A DNA stretch of 64,000 nucleotides from Rhodospirillum centenum SW (GCF_000016185.1 NC_011420.2:1570501-1634500); one strand, 5' to 3'. Counted from the stretch's first letter, positions 38,270 to 48,142 are shown. Made by a program: numbers and translations. Notes: generated by a model from the sequence alone, not told the origin.

Positions 38270-39306
38270 CACGGCATCTCCCCGTCCTGCCGGGCGGTGC
38301 GGCGGGCGGCGATACGCTCTGCCGTGTGCAGCGCCGCGATCAGGCTGGAGGCGCTGGCGGTGCCCGTGCCGGCGATGCCGAGCGCGGTGCCGTGGTCGGG
38401 CGAGGTGCGGACGAAGGGCAGCCCGAGCGTGATGTTCACGCCCGTCTCGAAATCCAGGGTCTTCAAGGGAATCAGGGCCTGATCGTGGTACATGCAGACG
38501 ACCGCGTCATAGCGGCTGCGGGCGGCGGGATGGAACAGGGTGTCGGCCGGGGACGGCCCCTCGACGTGGATGCCGGCGGTCCGCAGCGCGGCGACGGCCG
38601 GGGCGATGACCTCGATCTCCTCCCGGCCCAGGCTGCCGGACTCGCCGGCATGCGGGTTCAGGGCGGCGACCGCGAGCCGGGGCCGCGCCACACCGAAGTC
38701 TGCCGTGAGCCCGGCCGCCGTGGCCGTCGCCACGCGGACGATGCCCGCGGTGGAAAGCGCCGCCGGCACGTCCTTCAGCGGGATGTGGATGGTCGCCAGC
38801 ACGACGCGCAGGCCCCCGCCCTCCAGCAGCATCACCGGCTCATCGGCCTGCCCGGCGAGGTGGGCGAGGTATTCGGTGTGGCCGGGCCAGCGGAAACCCG
38901 TGGCGTAGAGCGCGCTCTTCTGGATCGGATTGGTGACGACGCCCGCCGCCCGCCCCTCCCGGCAGAGGGCCACGGCACGGTCGATGCTCTCCAGCACCGC
39001 CGGCCCGTTCGCCGGGTCCGGCTGGCCGTAGCGGACCGGAACCCGCAGCGCCACGGGCAGCACCGGCAGCGCCGAGCCGAACAGAGCGGGCGCTTCAGCC
39101 GGGTCAGCGACCGTGACCAGCGGCACGTCCCAGCCCAGGCTGCCGGCCAGCGCCGCGAGGCGCGCCGGATCGTCGAGCAGGACGAACGGCGGCACGGCCC
39201 GGTCGGTGCGGACCCGCCAGGCGGCGAGCGCGATCTCCCCGCCGATCCCGGCCGGCTCCCCCATGGTCAGGGCGAGCGGCCGGCCTGACGGTCGGTCTCC
39301 GCTCAC
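38269..39306 (-). CDS. pdxA: 4-hydroxythreonine-4-phosphate dehydrogenase
   Basis: NAD-dependent step of pyridoxal phosphate synthesis. 345 aa, GTG start that overlaps the surA stop (GTGA). Conserved ALTMGEPAGIGGEIALAAW, VTNPIQKSALYATGFRWPGHTEYLA (metal/substrate), LNPHAGESGSLGREE and MYHDQALIPLKTLDFETGVNITLGLPFVRTSPDHGTA. Confidence 0.95.
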   Translation of the reverse strand: MSGDRPSGRPLALTMGEPAGIGGEIALAAWRVRTDRAVPPFVLLDDPARLAALAGSLGWDVPLVTVADPAEAPALFGSALPVLPVALRVPVRYGQPDPANGPAVLESIDRAVALCREGRAAGVVTNPIQKSALYATGFRWPGHTEYLAHLAGQADEPVMLLEGGGLRVVLATIHIPLKDVPAALSTAGIVRVATATAAGLTADFGVARPRLAVAALNPHAGESGSLGREEIEVIAPAVAALRTAGIHVEGPSPADTLFHPAARSRYDAVVCMYHDQALIPLKTLDFETGVNITLGLPFVRTSPDHGTALGIAGTGTASASSLIAALHTAERIAARRTARQDGEMP

Positions 39307-40604
39307 AGGCGGTATTCGATGGTCGCGTCGCGGCGCAGATCGCGCAGGTAGCGCCGCTGCAGCATCTCGATCCGCTCGCCGGCGATGGCGTCGCGCACCT
39401 GGTCGGCGGGCGGGATGCTGCCCTCCGGAACCATCCGGTCGCAGACCATGAGGATCATGATGCCGCGGTCGGTAAGGAAGGGCTGCGTCGGGGTACCGAC
39501 ACCCAGGGCGCCGACGATACTGGAAATCTCAGCCGGCAGGTCGCCGAGCCGGGTCAGGGGCGCCTGTCCCTGCTGGGCGCCGGGGATGCGCTGCGCCGCA
39601 GCCGACAGGGCGTCGCAGCTCGCCGCTTCCTGCGCGATCTGGCGGGCGGCCTCCAGGCCGGCCTCCGGGTTGGCCGGGTCCGCCGGCAGGACAAGCTGGC
39701 CGACCGCCACCTGGATATCCGCCGGGTTGCCGGCGGCCACGGCGCGCTGATCGCGGAGCCAGAGGATGTGGTAGCCGTTCACGCCGCGGATCGGGCGGGA
39801 GAACTGGCCGGGCTGGAGCTGCTGCACCGCCGTGTCCAGCGCCTGTTCGAGCTGGCCCTGCTGGAGCCAGCCCAGGTCGCCGCCGGTGAAGGCGCCGGCC
39901 GACTGGCTGAACTGGCGGGCGACGGCCCCGAAATTGGCGCCGCCGGCGATCTGCTCGACCAGCCGGTCGGCCAGACGGCTGACCTCGGCCTCGTTGGCGT
40001 CGTCGTCCACGGCGAGGAAGATTTCCGACACCAGATATTCGGGCTTGCCGGCGTTGGCCTTGATGCGTTCGAGCTGGGCCTGGACCTCGTCGTCGCTGAC
40101 GCTGACGGTGGGGCGGATGCGCCGCTGCACCAGACGGCTCCAGGCGACGCTGGCCAGCAACTGCTGGCGCAGCGAGGCGACAGGGACGCCCGACGCATCA
40201 AGAAGGCGCTGGAACTCCCCCAGCGACAGGCGGTTCTGCTGCGCCAGATTCTCCAGCGCGCGGTCGATGTCCTGTTCGGTGACGCGGATCTCCAGCCGCC
40301 GCGCCTCCTGGATCTGAAGCACCTCGTCGATCAGCAGACGCAGCACCTGCGGCAGCAGGCGCTGCCGCGTCTCCGGCGTGTCGGGCAGGCCGGAGGAGGA
40401 GAGCGCCATCTGCAGGCGGTTCATCAGGTCCGACATCGAGATGACCTCCTCGTTCACGAGGGCGGCCGCTCGTTCCACCGGCCCCTGCCCCTGCGCCGCG
40501 GCCGGCCGGCCCGCGAGGAGCACGCCGGCGCACAGCAGGACGCCGCAGAGGGCAGCGGCGGTCGGGAGATGCCGGACAAGGGACTGCCGGAGGGTGCGGA
40601 TCAT
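39303..40604 (-). CDS. surA: Periplasmic chaperone / peptidyl-prolyl isomerase SurA
   Basis: Folds outer-membrane beta-barrels. 433 aa with signal peptide (LCGVLLCAGVLLAGRPAAAQ), SurA N-terminal chaperone domain with AALVNEEVISMSDLMNRLQMAL, and a parvulin domain (about 185-290, YLVSEIFLAVDDDANE to RGVNGYHILWLRDQR) containing GGDLGWLQQGQL. Homologous order with lptG upstream. Confidence 0.94.
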   Translation of the reverse strand: MIRTLRQSLVRHLPTAAALCGVLLCAGVLLAGRPAAAQGQGPVERAAALVNEEVISMSDLMNRLQMALSSSGLPDTPETRQRLLPQVLRLLIDEVLQIQEARRLEIRVTEQDIDRALENLAQQNRLSLGEFQRLLDASGVPVASLRQQLLASVAWSRLVQRRIRPTVSVSDDEVQAQLERIKANAGKPEYLVSEIFLAVDDDANEAEVSRLADRLVEQIAGGANFGAVARQFSQSAGAFTGGDLGWLQQGQLEQALDTAVQQLQPGQFSRPIRGVNGYHILWLRDQRAVAAGNPADIQVAVGQLVLPADPANPEAGLEAARQIAQEAASCDALSAAAQRIPGAQQGQAPLTRLGDLPAEISSIVGALGVGTPTQPFLTDRGIMILMVCDRMVPEGSIPPADQVRDAIAGERIEMLQRRYLRDLRRDATIEYRL

Positions 40605-40691
40605 GGCGTATCGGCTCAGCGCTGGTGTCGTGGGGGACTTATAGACGGTTGCGCCCGCGCGGCAAAGCGCGCCGGGTCGGGCCGGACGGGA

Positions 40692-41786
40692 TCATCCGTC
40701 CTCCAGATGCAACAGTGCCGCCGCCCCCAGCATGACGCTCACCCCGGCCGGGGCCCAGGCCGCCAGCAGCACCGGAATGGTGCCGGACATGCCGAGGGCC
40801 AGCACGATGTCCTGCATCACGAACAGGAGCAGGGCCGCGGCAATGCCCAGCGCGATCAGCGTCAGCGCGCCGCCGCGCCGGACCTGGCGCATGGCGAAGG
40901 CCGCGGCCAGCAGGATCATGGCGCAGAGCAGCACCGGCTGCGCCAGCAGCGAATGCCAGTGCAGGCGGTGCCGGACGGAGGACAGGCCCGTCGCCTCAAG
41001 CGTGGCGATGAAGCCCGGCAGTTCCCAGAAGGACAGGGTGTCGGGCGAGGCGAAGGCTTCCTGGATCTTCTGTTCCGTCAGCTCGGTCGGCAGGCGGTAG
41101 GCGGGCAGGAACTCCCCCACCCGGCCGGGCCGGTTGAACCAGGCGTCGCGCAACTCCCAGAAGCCATCGCGCAGGGTGGCCGAGGCAGCGTCGAAACGGC
41201 CGGACACCTGTCCGTCGCTTTCGTTCAGCAACACCATCACCTGCCGCAGTTCCAGCGTGCCGGGCACGATCGCATCGGCATGGATCAGGTAGGCCTGGGG
41301 CTCCCCGACCTGACGCAGCCAGATCCCGGATTCCGCCACGTCCAGCGAGGATTTCATGCCGCGCAGATAGCGGTTCTCCAACTGCTCGTAGCGGCCCAGC
41401 ATGGCCGAGAAGATCGGGTTCAGCACCCCGACCAGGGTCATGCCGATCAGGAACGTGGCCGTCAGCACGGGCGCCATGAACTGCCAGACGGAGATGCCGG
41501 AGGCACGCACCACCACCAGCTCCTGCGTCCGGGTCAGACGCCAGAAGGTGTACATGCCGCCGAACAGCACGACGAAGGGCACGATTTCCTGCCCGATCTC
41601 CGGCAGCTTCAGCAGGCCCATGGTCAGCACGATCTGGAAGGCCGCATCCGGCTTGTTCGCGGCACGGCGCAGCAGCTCGACCGTGTCCAGCAGGTAGACG
41701 ATCGCCAGCATGCCGCCCAGGATCGCCAGGAACCAGAGCACGAACTGACGGCCGATGTAGAGGGAAAGGGTCGCGGACAGACGCAT
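40692..41786 (-). CDS. lptG: LPS export permease LptG
   Basis: One of the two transmembrane parts of the LptB2FG transporter that extracts lipopolysaccharide from the inner membrane. 364 aa; starts at ATG 41786 with GGAG 9 nt upstream. Three N-terminal helices (LYIGRQFVLWFLAILGGMLAIVYLLD ...), a periplasmic beta-jellyroll (about 140-280), and three C-terminal helices (MILLAAAFAMRQ, LTLIALGIAAALLLFVMQDI). It starts 5 nt after lptF. Confidence 0.94.
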   Translation of the reverse strand: MRLSATLSLYIGRQFVLWFLAILGGMLAIVYLLDTVELLRRAANKPDAAFQIVLTMGLLKLPEIGQEIVPFVVLFGGMYTFWRLTRTQELVVVRASGISVWQFMAPVLTATFLIGMTLVGVLNPIFSAMLGRYEQLENRYLRGMKSSLDVAESGIWLRQVGEPQAYLIHADAIVPGTLELRQVMVLLNESDGQVSGRFDAASATLRDGFWELRDAWFNRPGRVGEFLPAYRLPTELTEQKIQEAFASPDTLSFWELPGFIATLEATGLSSVRHRLHWHSLLAQPVLLCAMILLAAAFAMRQVRRGGALTLIALGIAAALLLFVMQDIVLALGMSGTIPVLLAAWAPAGVSVMLGAAALLHLEDG

Positions 41787-41791
41787 CCGGG

Positions 41792-42910
41792 TCACTCCGC
41801 CGGAACGGTGCGGGTCAGGGCCCGGCGGACCGCCCGCCAGCGGACCATGTACCAGAGGGCAGCCGCGGCGGGCAGAAGCACCGCCCCGTAGAGCAACGGC
41901 GTCAGGGCCGGATTCTTGCCCACGAGGTTGGAGATGCCGAGCACGGCACTCTGCAGCACCAGCGCCCCGACCGCCGCCAGGGCGATGCGGCGCCCCTGAC
42001 CGCGGCGGGAGAACTCGCCCGGCAGCAGTGCCGCCAGCCCGACCGCCGTGAAGGCCAGCGGCAGCAGCGGCGTGGCCAGCCGTGAATGCAGCTCGGCCCG
42101 CAGGCGGCCGAAGAACTGGCGGTCCAGCGGATCGTCGGTCAGGTTGACGAGGTCGCGCAGGCTGCGTTCCCGCGGCTCGATCCAGCGGGGGCCCAGCTCC
42201 TTGCGCAGGGCCTGGAGGTCTACGGTGTAGCGGGCGAACTCCAGCCATTCCGTCCGGCCGTCGTCCTGGTGGAACTTGATCTGGGTGCCGTTGAAGACGA
42301 CAACGTGGGGCACGTCGTCCACCTCGACCAGACGCCCCCGCTCCGCCACCACGGTGGTGGCGACGCCCGGGCTGCGCAGATCGTGGATCAGCAGGCCCGA
42401 CAGCGCCCCCTCGCGGCCGCGCTCGCGGACATAGACGGTCAGGCCGGTGCCGACATCGTTGAAGGTGCCTTCCCGGAGCAGCACGGCCGAGACATCGCTG
42501 CGCACGGCCTGCCGCAGCCGCACCAGCTCGCGCTGGGCCGCAGGGCCGGCGAACAGGGTCAGGGTGTAGCAGAGCAGCGCGACGACGGCCGCCAGGATCA
42601 GGGCCGGCCGGGCCAACGCCATGGGGCTGAGCCCGGCGGCGCGCATCACCACAAGCTCGCTGTCCATGATCAGCCGGTTGTAGGTGAACAGCACCGCGGC
42701 CAGCAGCCCGACCGGCAGGATCAGCGACAGGAAGGTGGGGAAGGTCAGCAGCGCCAGCCGGAAGAAGATTCCCAGCGAAGCGCCCCCTTCCACCACCATC
42801 TCCACCAGCCGCAGCGACTGGGTCAGCCAGATGGCGGCCGACAGGCCCGCCGTGACGAACACGGTGGCGACAGCCAGATTGCGCAGGAGGTATCGGTCGA
42901 TCTGATTCAT
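41792..42910 (-). CDS. lptF: LPS export permease LptF
   Basis: Partner of LptG. 372 aa beginning MNQIDRYLLRNLAVATVFVTAGLSAAIW. Helices 1-3 include LTFPTFLSLILPVGLLAAVLFTYNRL and the coupling segment MDSELVVMRAAGLS; periplasmic domain about 120-270; three further helices. First gene of the lptF-lptG-surA-pdxA-rsmA block, divergent from pepA. Confidence 0.94.
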   Translation of the reverse strand: MNQIDRYLLRNLAVATVFVTAGLSAAIWLTQSLRLVEMVVEGGASLGIFFRLALLTFPTFLSLILPVGLLAAVLFTYNRLIMDSELVVMRAAGLSPMALARPALILAAVVALLCYTLTLFAGPAAQRELVRLRQAVRSDVSAVLLREGTFNDVGTGLTVYVRERGREGALSGLLIHDLRSPGVATTVVAERGRLVEVDDVPHVVVFNGTQIKFHQDDGRTEWLEFARYTVDLQALRKELGPRWIEPRERSLRDLVNLTDDPLDRQFFGRLRAELHSRLATPLLPLAFTAVGLAALLPGEFSRRGQGRRIALAAVGALVLQSAVLGISNLVGKNPALTPLLYGAVLLPAAAALWYMVRWRAVRRALTRTVPAE

Positions 42911-43086
42911 GGCTCCTGCGGGGACCGGCTTCGCGCCGGCCGGCGGAGGGTTCCGGTGGACGGCATCCGGGGCGATGACGGCCGCTCTATCCGACGATTG
43001 GGACGGCATCGTGGCGCGCCGGCGTGCTGCCGCCGCGCCTGCTGCCGCTGCCCGTTCCGGCGTGCCGCTTCCCCGGGCCCTCTTGC

Positions 43087-43115
43087 TTGACACCGCTCGG
43101 AGGGTGTTCTTTATC
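43087..43115 (+). promoter_or_regulatory. Predicted promoter of pepA
   Basis: Perfect TTGACA (43087-43092), 17-nt spacer, TTTATC (43110-43115), about 90 nt before the pepA ATG. Confidence 0.6.
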
Positions 43116-43201
43116 GACTCCCACGGCATGAGACAACAGCGGGGCAAGCAGGTCCCCCATCCGGCCCGGCGCCCCCTCCCCGATCCGTTTCGAGAGGCAC
43201 G

Positions 43202-44698
43202 ATGAAGATCTCCTTTTCCCAGCTCGCCCTGCCCAAGTCCGGGGCGATCGCACTGACCGTCGCACAGGACGCCGGGCTCGGACGCTTCGGCGCGGAACTG
43301 GACGAGCGGACCGGGGGCCTCATCACCCGTGCCATGCAGGCCGGGCGCTTCACCGGCAAGGCGGAGGAGACGCTGACGCTGCTGGCGCCCACCGGCGTGG
43401 AAGCCGGGCGCATCCTGCTGGTCGGTATCGGGAACCCGGCCGAGGCCACGCTGCTGACGGCGGCGAACGCCGGCGGCGCCGCGCTGGGCGCCCTGCTGAC
43501 CTCCGGCGAGACGGAGGTGGCGATCGCCGTGGACTCGCATGACGGCCTGTCCGTCGGGGCCGGCGAGATGGCTGCCGAAGCGGCGTTCGGCGCCGTGCTG
43601 CGCGGCTACCGCTTCGACAGGTACCGCACCAAGGAGCCGAAGGAGAAGAAGCCGTCGGTCCGCAAGGTGGCGGTGCTGAGCGACGAGCCGACCGTGGCCA
43701 AGAAGGCCTGGGCGCGGCTGGAGAAGATCGCGGACGGGGTCTGCCTGACCCGCGACGTCGTCTCCGAGCCCGGCAACGTCATCTATCCGGAGACGCTCGC
43801 CGAGCGCTGCCAGTCGCTGAAGGACCTCGGCGTCGAGGTCGAGGTGCTGGACGAGAAGAAGATGAAGAAGCTGGGCATGGGCGCCCTGCTCGGAGTCGGC
43901 CAGGGCAGCGCCCGGCCGCCCCGGCTGGTGGTCATGCGCTGGAACGGTGCCGCCGACGCCAAGGAGGCGCCGGTCGCCTTCGTCGGCAAGGGCATCACCT
44001 TCGACACCGGTGGCATCTCCATCAAGCCGGCGGGCGGCATGGAGGAGATGAAGTGGGACATGGCCGGTGCGGGCGCCGTGATCGGCCTGATGGCGGCGGT
44101 GGCTGGCCGCAAGGCCCGCGCCAACGTGGTCGGCGTCGTGGCGCTGGCGGAGAACATGCCCGACGGCAATGCGCAGCGCCCGGGGGACATCGTCACCTCC
44201 CTGTCCGGCCAGACCATCGAGGTGCTGAACACCGATGCCGAGGGCCGGCTGGTCCTGGCCGATGCCCTCTGGTACACGCAGGAGCAGTTCAAGCCGAAGG
44301 CCATGATCGATCTGGCGACCCTGACCGGCGCCATCATCGTCAGCCTGGGCCACGAACATGCCGGCCTGTTCAGCAACAATGACGAGCTGGCCGACAAGCT
44401 GGCCGGTGCCGGCCGCAAGGCGGGCGAGCTGCTCTGGCGCATGCCGCTGGCCGCGGCCTACGACAAGGACATCGACAGCGACGCCGCGGACATGAAGAAC
44501 ATCGGCTCGCCGGGCAAGGCCGGGTCGATCACCGCGGCCCAGTTCCTCCAGCGTTTCGTGAACGGCACGCCCTGGGCGCACCTGGACATCGCCGGCACGG
44601 CTTGGTCGAAGGCCGACAAGGCCGTCTGCGCCAAGGGGGCGACGGGCTTCGGCGTGCGCCTGCTGGACCGCTTCGTGGCCGAGAACTACGAGGTCTGA
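43202..44698 (+). CDS. pepA: Leucyl aminopeptidase (M17)
   Basis: Hexameric, two-metal aminopeptidase, 498 aa. GAGAGGCACG precedes the ATG. The catalytic C-terminal domain has VAFVGKGITFDTGGISIKP (metal Lys and Asp), KWDMAGAGAV and the family signature NTDAEGRLVLADAL. N-terminal macro-like domain at about 1-170. PepA can also bind DNA in E. coli, but nothing here indicates it. Confidence 0.96.
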   Translation: MKISFSQLALPKSGAIALTVAQDAGLGRFGAELDERTGGLITRAMQAGRFTGKAEETLTLLAPTGVEAGRILLVGIGNPAEATLLTAANAGGAALGALLTSGETEVAIAVDSHDGLSVGAGEMAAEAAFGAVLRGYRFDRYRTKEPKEKKPSVRKVAVLSDEPTVAKKAWARLEKIADGVCLTRDVVSEPGNVIYPETLAERCQSLKDLGVEVEVLDEKKMKKLGMGALLGVGQGSARPPRLVVMRWNGAADAKEAPVAFVGKGITFDTGGISIKPAGGMEEMKWDMAGAGAVIGLMAAVAGRKARANVVGVVALAENMPDGNAQRPGDIVTSLSGQTIEVLNTDAEGRLVLADALWYTQEQFKPKAMIDLATLTGAIIVSLGHEHAGLFSNNDELADKLAGAGRKAGELLWRMPLAAAYDKDIDSDAADMKNIGSPGKAGSITAAQFLQRFVNGTPWAHLDIAGTAWSKADKAVCAKGATGFGVRLLDRFVAENYEV

Positions 44699-44740
44699 TC
44701 CGGCGGCCGACGCTGCCGCGACGGGTATCCCGCGCATGGA

Positions 44741-44766
44741 GGGGCCGGAGCGATCCGGCCCCTTTT
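44741..44766 (+). terminator. Rho-independent terminator of pepA
   Basis: 9-bp perfect stem GGGGCCGGA / TCCGGCCCC capped by a GCGA tetraloop (GNRA type), followed by TTTT. It ends 42 nt before holC. Confidence 0.85.
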
Positions 44767-44789
44767 CCATGTCCGACTGCCCTGTGCCC

Positions 44790-44801
44790 GTCTGCTATGA
44801 T
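44790..44801 (+). promoter_or_regulatory. Extended -10 promoter candidate of holC
   Basis: TGCTATGAT matches an extended -10 (TGnTATAAT); only 6 nt separate it from the holC ATG, and no Shine-Dalgarno sequence is present, so a leaderless transcript is possible. Weak -35. Confidence 0.4.
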
Positions 44802-44807
44802 CGTGCC

Positions 44808-45257
44808 ATGACGGATGTCCGCTTCTACCACCTGACGCGCAAGACCCTGGAACAGAGCCTGCCGGAGCTTCTGGAGAAGACCCTGGAGCGCGGCTGGCGC
44901 GCCGTCGTGCTGGCCGCGAGCGAGGAGCGGGCGGAGGCGCTGGCGCAGCATCTCTGGACCTGGAAGCCCGACAGCTTCCTGCCGCACGGGACCGCCCGGG
45001 ACGGCCATCCCGCGCGTCAGCCGGTGTTCCTCAGCGCGACGGACGAACGGCCGAACGACGCCAATGTCCTGTTCCTGGTGGACGGGGCGGAAACCGCCCG
45101 CGCCCCGGAGTATGAGCGGGTCTGCGACCTGTTCGACGGCAACGATCCCGACGCCCTGGCCGCGGCACGGCAGCGCTGGCGCACCGCCAAGGCCGCCGGG
45201 CACGCGCTCCAGTACTGGCAGCAGGGGGACCGCGGCGGCTGGGAACAGAAGGCCTGA
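44808..45257 (+). CDS. holC: DNA polymerase III subunit chi
   Basis: 149-aa clamp-loader accessory that links SSB to the polymerase. MTDVRFYHLTRKTLEQSLPELLEKTLERGWRAV is the conserved start, and WTWKPDSFLPHG followed by PVFLSA and FLVDG.ET are family hallmarks. The chosen ATG sits directly after an extended -10 element. In alphaproteobacteria holC regularly follows pepA, as here. Confidence 0.92.
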   Translation: MTDVRFYHLTRKTLEQSLPELLEKTLERGWRAVVLAASEERAEALAQHLWTWKPDSFLPHGTARDGHPARQPVFLSATDERPNDANVLFLVDGAETARAPEYERVCDLFDGNDPDALAAARQRWRTAKAAGHALQYWQQGDRGGWEQKA

Positions 45258-45303
45258 GGCCGGACGGACAGGCGGGGCGGCGATGCAGCCGGCGCCCCGC
45301 CCC

Positions 45304-46371
45304 TCACTTCTGCGGTGCCGTCTCGGTCGGGCCGTCGCCCTGGTCGCCCCGCTCCTGCCGGAGACGGCGCCAGGCGGCGACGTTGCGGTTGTGCTGCTCC
45401 AGCGTCTCCGCGAAGGCATGGCCGCCGCTGCCGTCCGCGACGAAGTAGACGAACCCGTGCTTCTCCGGGTTCAGGGCCGCCGCCAGCGACTCCCGCCCCG
45501 GATTGGCGATGGGACCGGGCGGCAGTCCGTCGATCACATAGGTGTTGTAGGCCGAGTCGTGCTGCCAGTCGGCCCGGGTCAGCAGCCGGTCCAGCGCCCC
45601 CTTCCCCCCCGTCAGGCCATAGATCACCGTCGGGTCGGACTGCAACCGCATGCCGGCGCGCAGGCGGTTGACGAAGACGCCGGCGACCTTCGCCCGCTCC
45701 GCCGCCACGCCCGTCTCCTTCTCCACGATGGAGGCGAGGATCACCGCCTGCTGCGGCGTCTCCAGCGGCAGGTCCGGCGCCCGCGCCACCCAGAGGTCGG
45801 CCAGCGTGCGCTCCATGGCGGACTGCATCCGGCGCAGCAGGTCGCCGCGGTCGTCACCCCAGGAGAAGTGGTAGGTCTCCGGCAGCAGGCTCCCCTCCGC
45901 CGGAACGTCCGCGACCTCGCCGGCCAGCGCCGGCTCGGCGCGCAGCAGGTCCACGATCTGGTCGGAGGTCAGCCCCTCCGGCACGGTCAGGCGCCGGACC
46001 ACCGTCCGGCCGCTCTCCAGCAGGTCCAGCGCCCCCTGGAGGCTGATCCCGGCGGGGAAGGCGTATTCGCCCGCCTTCAGCCGCCGCGCGGACTCGCGGT
46101 AGCGGGCGGCGGCCAGCACCTCCCACTCCGTTCGCACGATGCCCGCCGCGGCGAGCTGGCCGGCGATGGCCTGCACCCCGCTGCCGCGGGGGATCACCAG
46201 GGTGGTGTCCGCCGCCAGGGGACCGGGTCCCGTGTAGCGGTCCTGCACCCAGGACAGCGCCCCCGCCGCCAGCACCGCCAGCAGCAGAAGCAGCAACGCC
46301 GCCGCGGGCAGGACCCGGCGGCGGCGTTTCTCTGAAGGATCGGGCGTCACGCTCAAGCGACCGGCGCTCAA
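45304..46371 (-). CDS. mltG: Endolytic murein transglycosylase
   Basis: MltG (YceG) cleaves nascent glycan strands and limits their length. 355 aa: one N-terminal transmembrane helix (LPAAALLLLLLAVLAAGALSW), a LysM-like region, then the catalytic YceG domain with Glu in ASIVEKETGVAAER and NTYVIDGLPPGPIANPG. The TTG start overlaps the fabF stop (TTGA) and has AGG upstream; a GTG at 46350 is possible. Linked to fabF/acpP as in many alphaproteobacteria. Confidence 0.92.
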   Translation of the reverse strand: MSAGRLSVTPDPSEKRRRRVLPAAALLLLLLAVLAAGALSWVQDRYTGPGPLAADTTLVIPRGSGVQAIAGQLAAAGIVRTEWEVLAAARYRESARRLKAGEYAFPAGISLQGALDLLESGRTVVRRLTVPEGLTSDQIVDLLRAEPALAGEVADVPAEGSLLPETYHFSWGDDRGDLLRRMQSAMERTLADLWVARAPDLPLETPQQAVILASIVEKETGVAAERAKVAGVFVNRLRAGMRLQSDPTVIYGLTGGKGALDRLLTRADWQHDSAYNTYVIDGLPPGPIANPGRESLAAALNPEKHGFVYFVADGSGGHAFAETLEQHNRNVAAWRRLRQERGDQGDGPTETAPQK

Positions 46372-47633
46372 TCGACCTGCTTGAAGACCAGCGAGGCGTT
46401 GGTGCCGCCGAAACCGAAGGAGTTGGAGAGCGCGGCGCGGACCTTGCGCTGCTTCGCCTGCTTCGGCACCAGATCGGCCCCCTCCGTGCCCTCGGACGGG
46501 TTGTCGAGGTTGAGGGTGGGCGGCACGACCTGGTCGCGGATCGCCAGGACGGAGTAGATCGCCTCCACCGCGCCGGCGGCCCCCAGCAGGTGGCCGATGG
46601 CGGACTTGGTGGAGGACATGGACGCCCCGGCCAGATCGTTGCCGAACAGGCGGCGGACGGCCCCCAGCTCGATCATGTCACCGACCGGCGTGGAGGTGCC
46701 GTGGGCGTTGATGTAGTCGATCCCGTCCACGCCAAGGCCGGCACGCTTCAGCGCCATCCGCATGGAGCGGAAGCCGCCGTTACCGTCCTCCGCCGGGGCG
46801 GTGATGTGGTAGGCGTCGCCCGACATGCCGTAGCCGATGACCTCGGCATAGATGGTGGCGCCGCGCTTCTTCGCGTGCTCGTACTCCTCCAGCACCACGA
46901 CGCCGGACCCTTCGCCCATGACGAAGCCGTCACGGTCGCGGTCATACGGGCGCGAGGCCTGCTCCGGCGTGTCGTTGAAGCCGGTGGAGAGGGCGCGGGC
47001 GGCGGCGAAGCCGGCCATGCCCAGGCGGTTGACGGCCGCCTCGGCGCCGCCGGCGACCATGACGTCGGCGTCGTCCAGCGCGATCAGGCGGGCCGCGTCG
47101 CCGATGGCGTGCGCACCGGTCGAGCAGGCCGTCACCACCGAGTGGTTCGGGCCCTTGAAGCCGTGGATGATGGAGACGTGGCCCGAGGCCAGATTGATCA
47201 GGGCCGAGGGGATGAAGAACGGCGACACGCGCCGCGCCCCCTTCTCGGCCAGCAGCAGGGACGTCTCGTAGATGGCCGGCAGGCCGCCGATACCGGAACC
47301 GATCATCACGCCGGTACGCTCGGCCTGCTCCTCGGTCTCGGCCTTCCAGCCGCTGTCCTTGATGGCCTCATCCGCCGCCGCGATGGCGAACTGGATGAAG
47401 TCGTCCATCTTCTTCTGTTCCTTGGGCGGAACATAGTCGTCGGGGTTGAAGAGGCCGTCGGCGGTGGCGCCGCGCGGCACCTGGCCCGCGATCTTCGCGG
47501 TGAGGTCCGAGACGTCGAAGCGGGTGATTGCCGAGATGCCGGACTGACCGTCCAGCAGCCGCGACCAGTTCTGCTTCACGCCCACGCCGAGGGGCGTGAC
47601 GAGCCCCATACCGGTTATGACGACACGACGCAT
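46368..47633 (-). CDS. fabF: 3-oxoacyl-[acyl-carrier-protein] synthase II
   Basis: Condensing enzyme of type II fatty-acid synthesis; 421 aa from MRRVVITGMGLVTPLG (a GTG four codons earlier is open). The catalytic Cys lies in VVTACSTGAHAIGDAAR and the two His in INAHGTSTPVGD and KSAIGHLLGAAGAVEA. Follows acpP by about 100 nt; coupled to mltG. Confidence 0.96.
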   Translation of the reverse strand: MRRVVITGMGLVTPLGVGVKQNWSRLLDGQSGISAITRFDVSDLTAKIAGQVPRGATADGLFNPDDYVPPKEQKKMDDFIQFAIAAADEAIKDSGWKAETEEQAERTGVMIGSGIGGLPAIYETSLLLAEKGARRVSPFFIPSALINLASGHVSIIHGFKGPNHSVVTACSTGAHAIGDAARLIALDDADVMVAGGAEAAVNRLGMAGFAAARALSTGFNDTPEQASRPYDRDRDGFVMGEGSGVVVLEEYEHAKKRGATIYAEVIGYGMSGDAYHITAPAEDGNGGFRSMRMALKRAGLGVDGIDYINAHGTSTPVGDMIELGAVRRLFGNDLAGASMSSTKSAIGHLLGAAGAVEAIYSVLAIRDQVVPPTLNLDNPSEGTEGADLVPKQAKQRKVRAALSNSFGFGGTNASLVFKQVD

Positions 47634-47729
47634 GGAGATGCCCACCCCTGGATCAGGATGCTCTTGTACGGGGCGACCCGAAGACCCGTCGAGGCCAGCC
47701 GCAGCTGGCCCCGGCGTCGTCCGATCCGG

Positions 47730-47969
47730 TCAGGCCGCGGTCTTCTGATTGATGAAGTCGATCGCGTCCTTCACGGTCAGGATCTTCTCGGCCGCATCGT
47801 CCGGAATCTCGATCCCGAACTCCTCCTCGAAGGCCATGACCAGCTCGACGGTGTCGAGCGAGTCCGCACCCAGATCGTCGATGAAGCTGGCGCTCTCCGT
47901 CACCTTGGACTCTTCCACGCCCAGGTGCTCGATGACGATCTTCTTCACGCGCTCGGCGGTATCACTCAT
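47730..47969 (-). CDS. acpP: Acyl carrier protein
   Basis: 79-aa acidic carrier. Ser37 in [18 protein letters not shown] takes the phosphopantetheine. Standard fatty-acid ACP. Located between fabG and fabF; a strong terminator lies upstream, so it probably has its own promoter (two TTGAC elements occur within 100 nt). Confidence 0.98.
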   Translation of the reverse strand: MSDTAERVKKIVIEHLGVEESKVTESASFIDDLGADSLDTVELVMAFEEEFGIEIPDDAAEKILTVKDAIDFINQKTAA

Positions 47970-48064
47970 GTCTTTCGACCTTTCCAGGATCGTTTGGTGG
48001 CTAGGATTAAAGGACGTGGCTTGCGACGGACGGTCAAGGCCAGTCAAGTGCGGCGCCAGTCTTC

Positions 48065-48094
48065 AAAAAAGTGCCGTCAGATAGCACAGACGGC
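48065..48094 (-). terminator. Rho-independent terminator of fabG
   Basis: On the minus strand GCCGTC, 10-nt loop, GACGGC, AC, then TTTTTT. Short stem, good U-run; it separates the fabD-fabG transcript from acpP. Confidence 0.65.
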
Positions 48095-48142
48095 GGCCCG
48101 TTGACCAGCGCCGACGAACGGGCCGAAGCGAGCGGGCTCCGG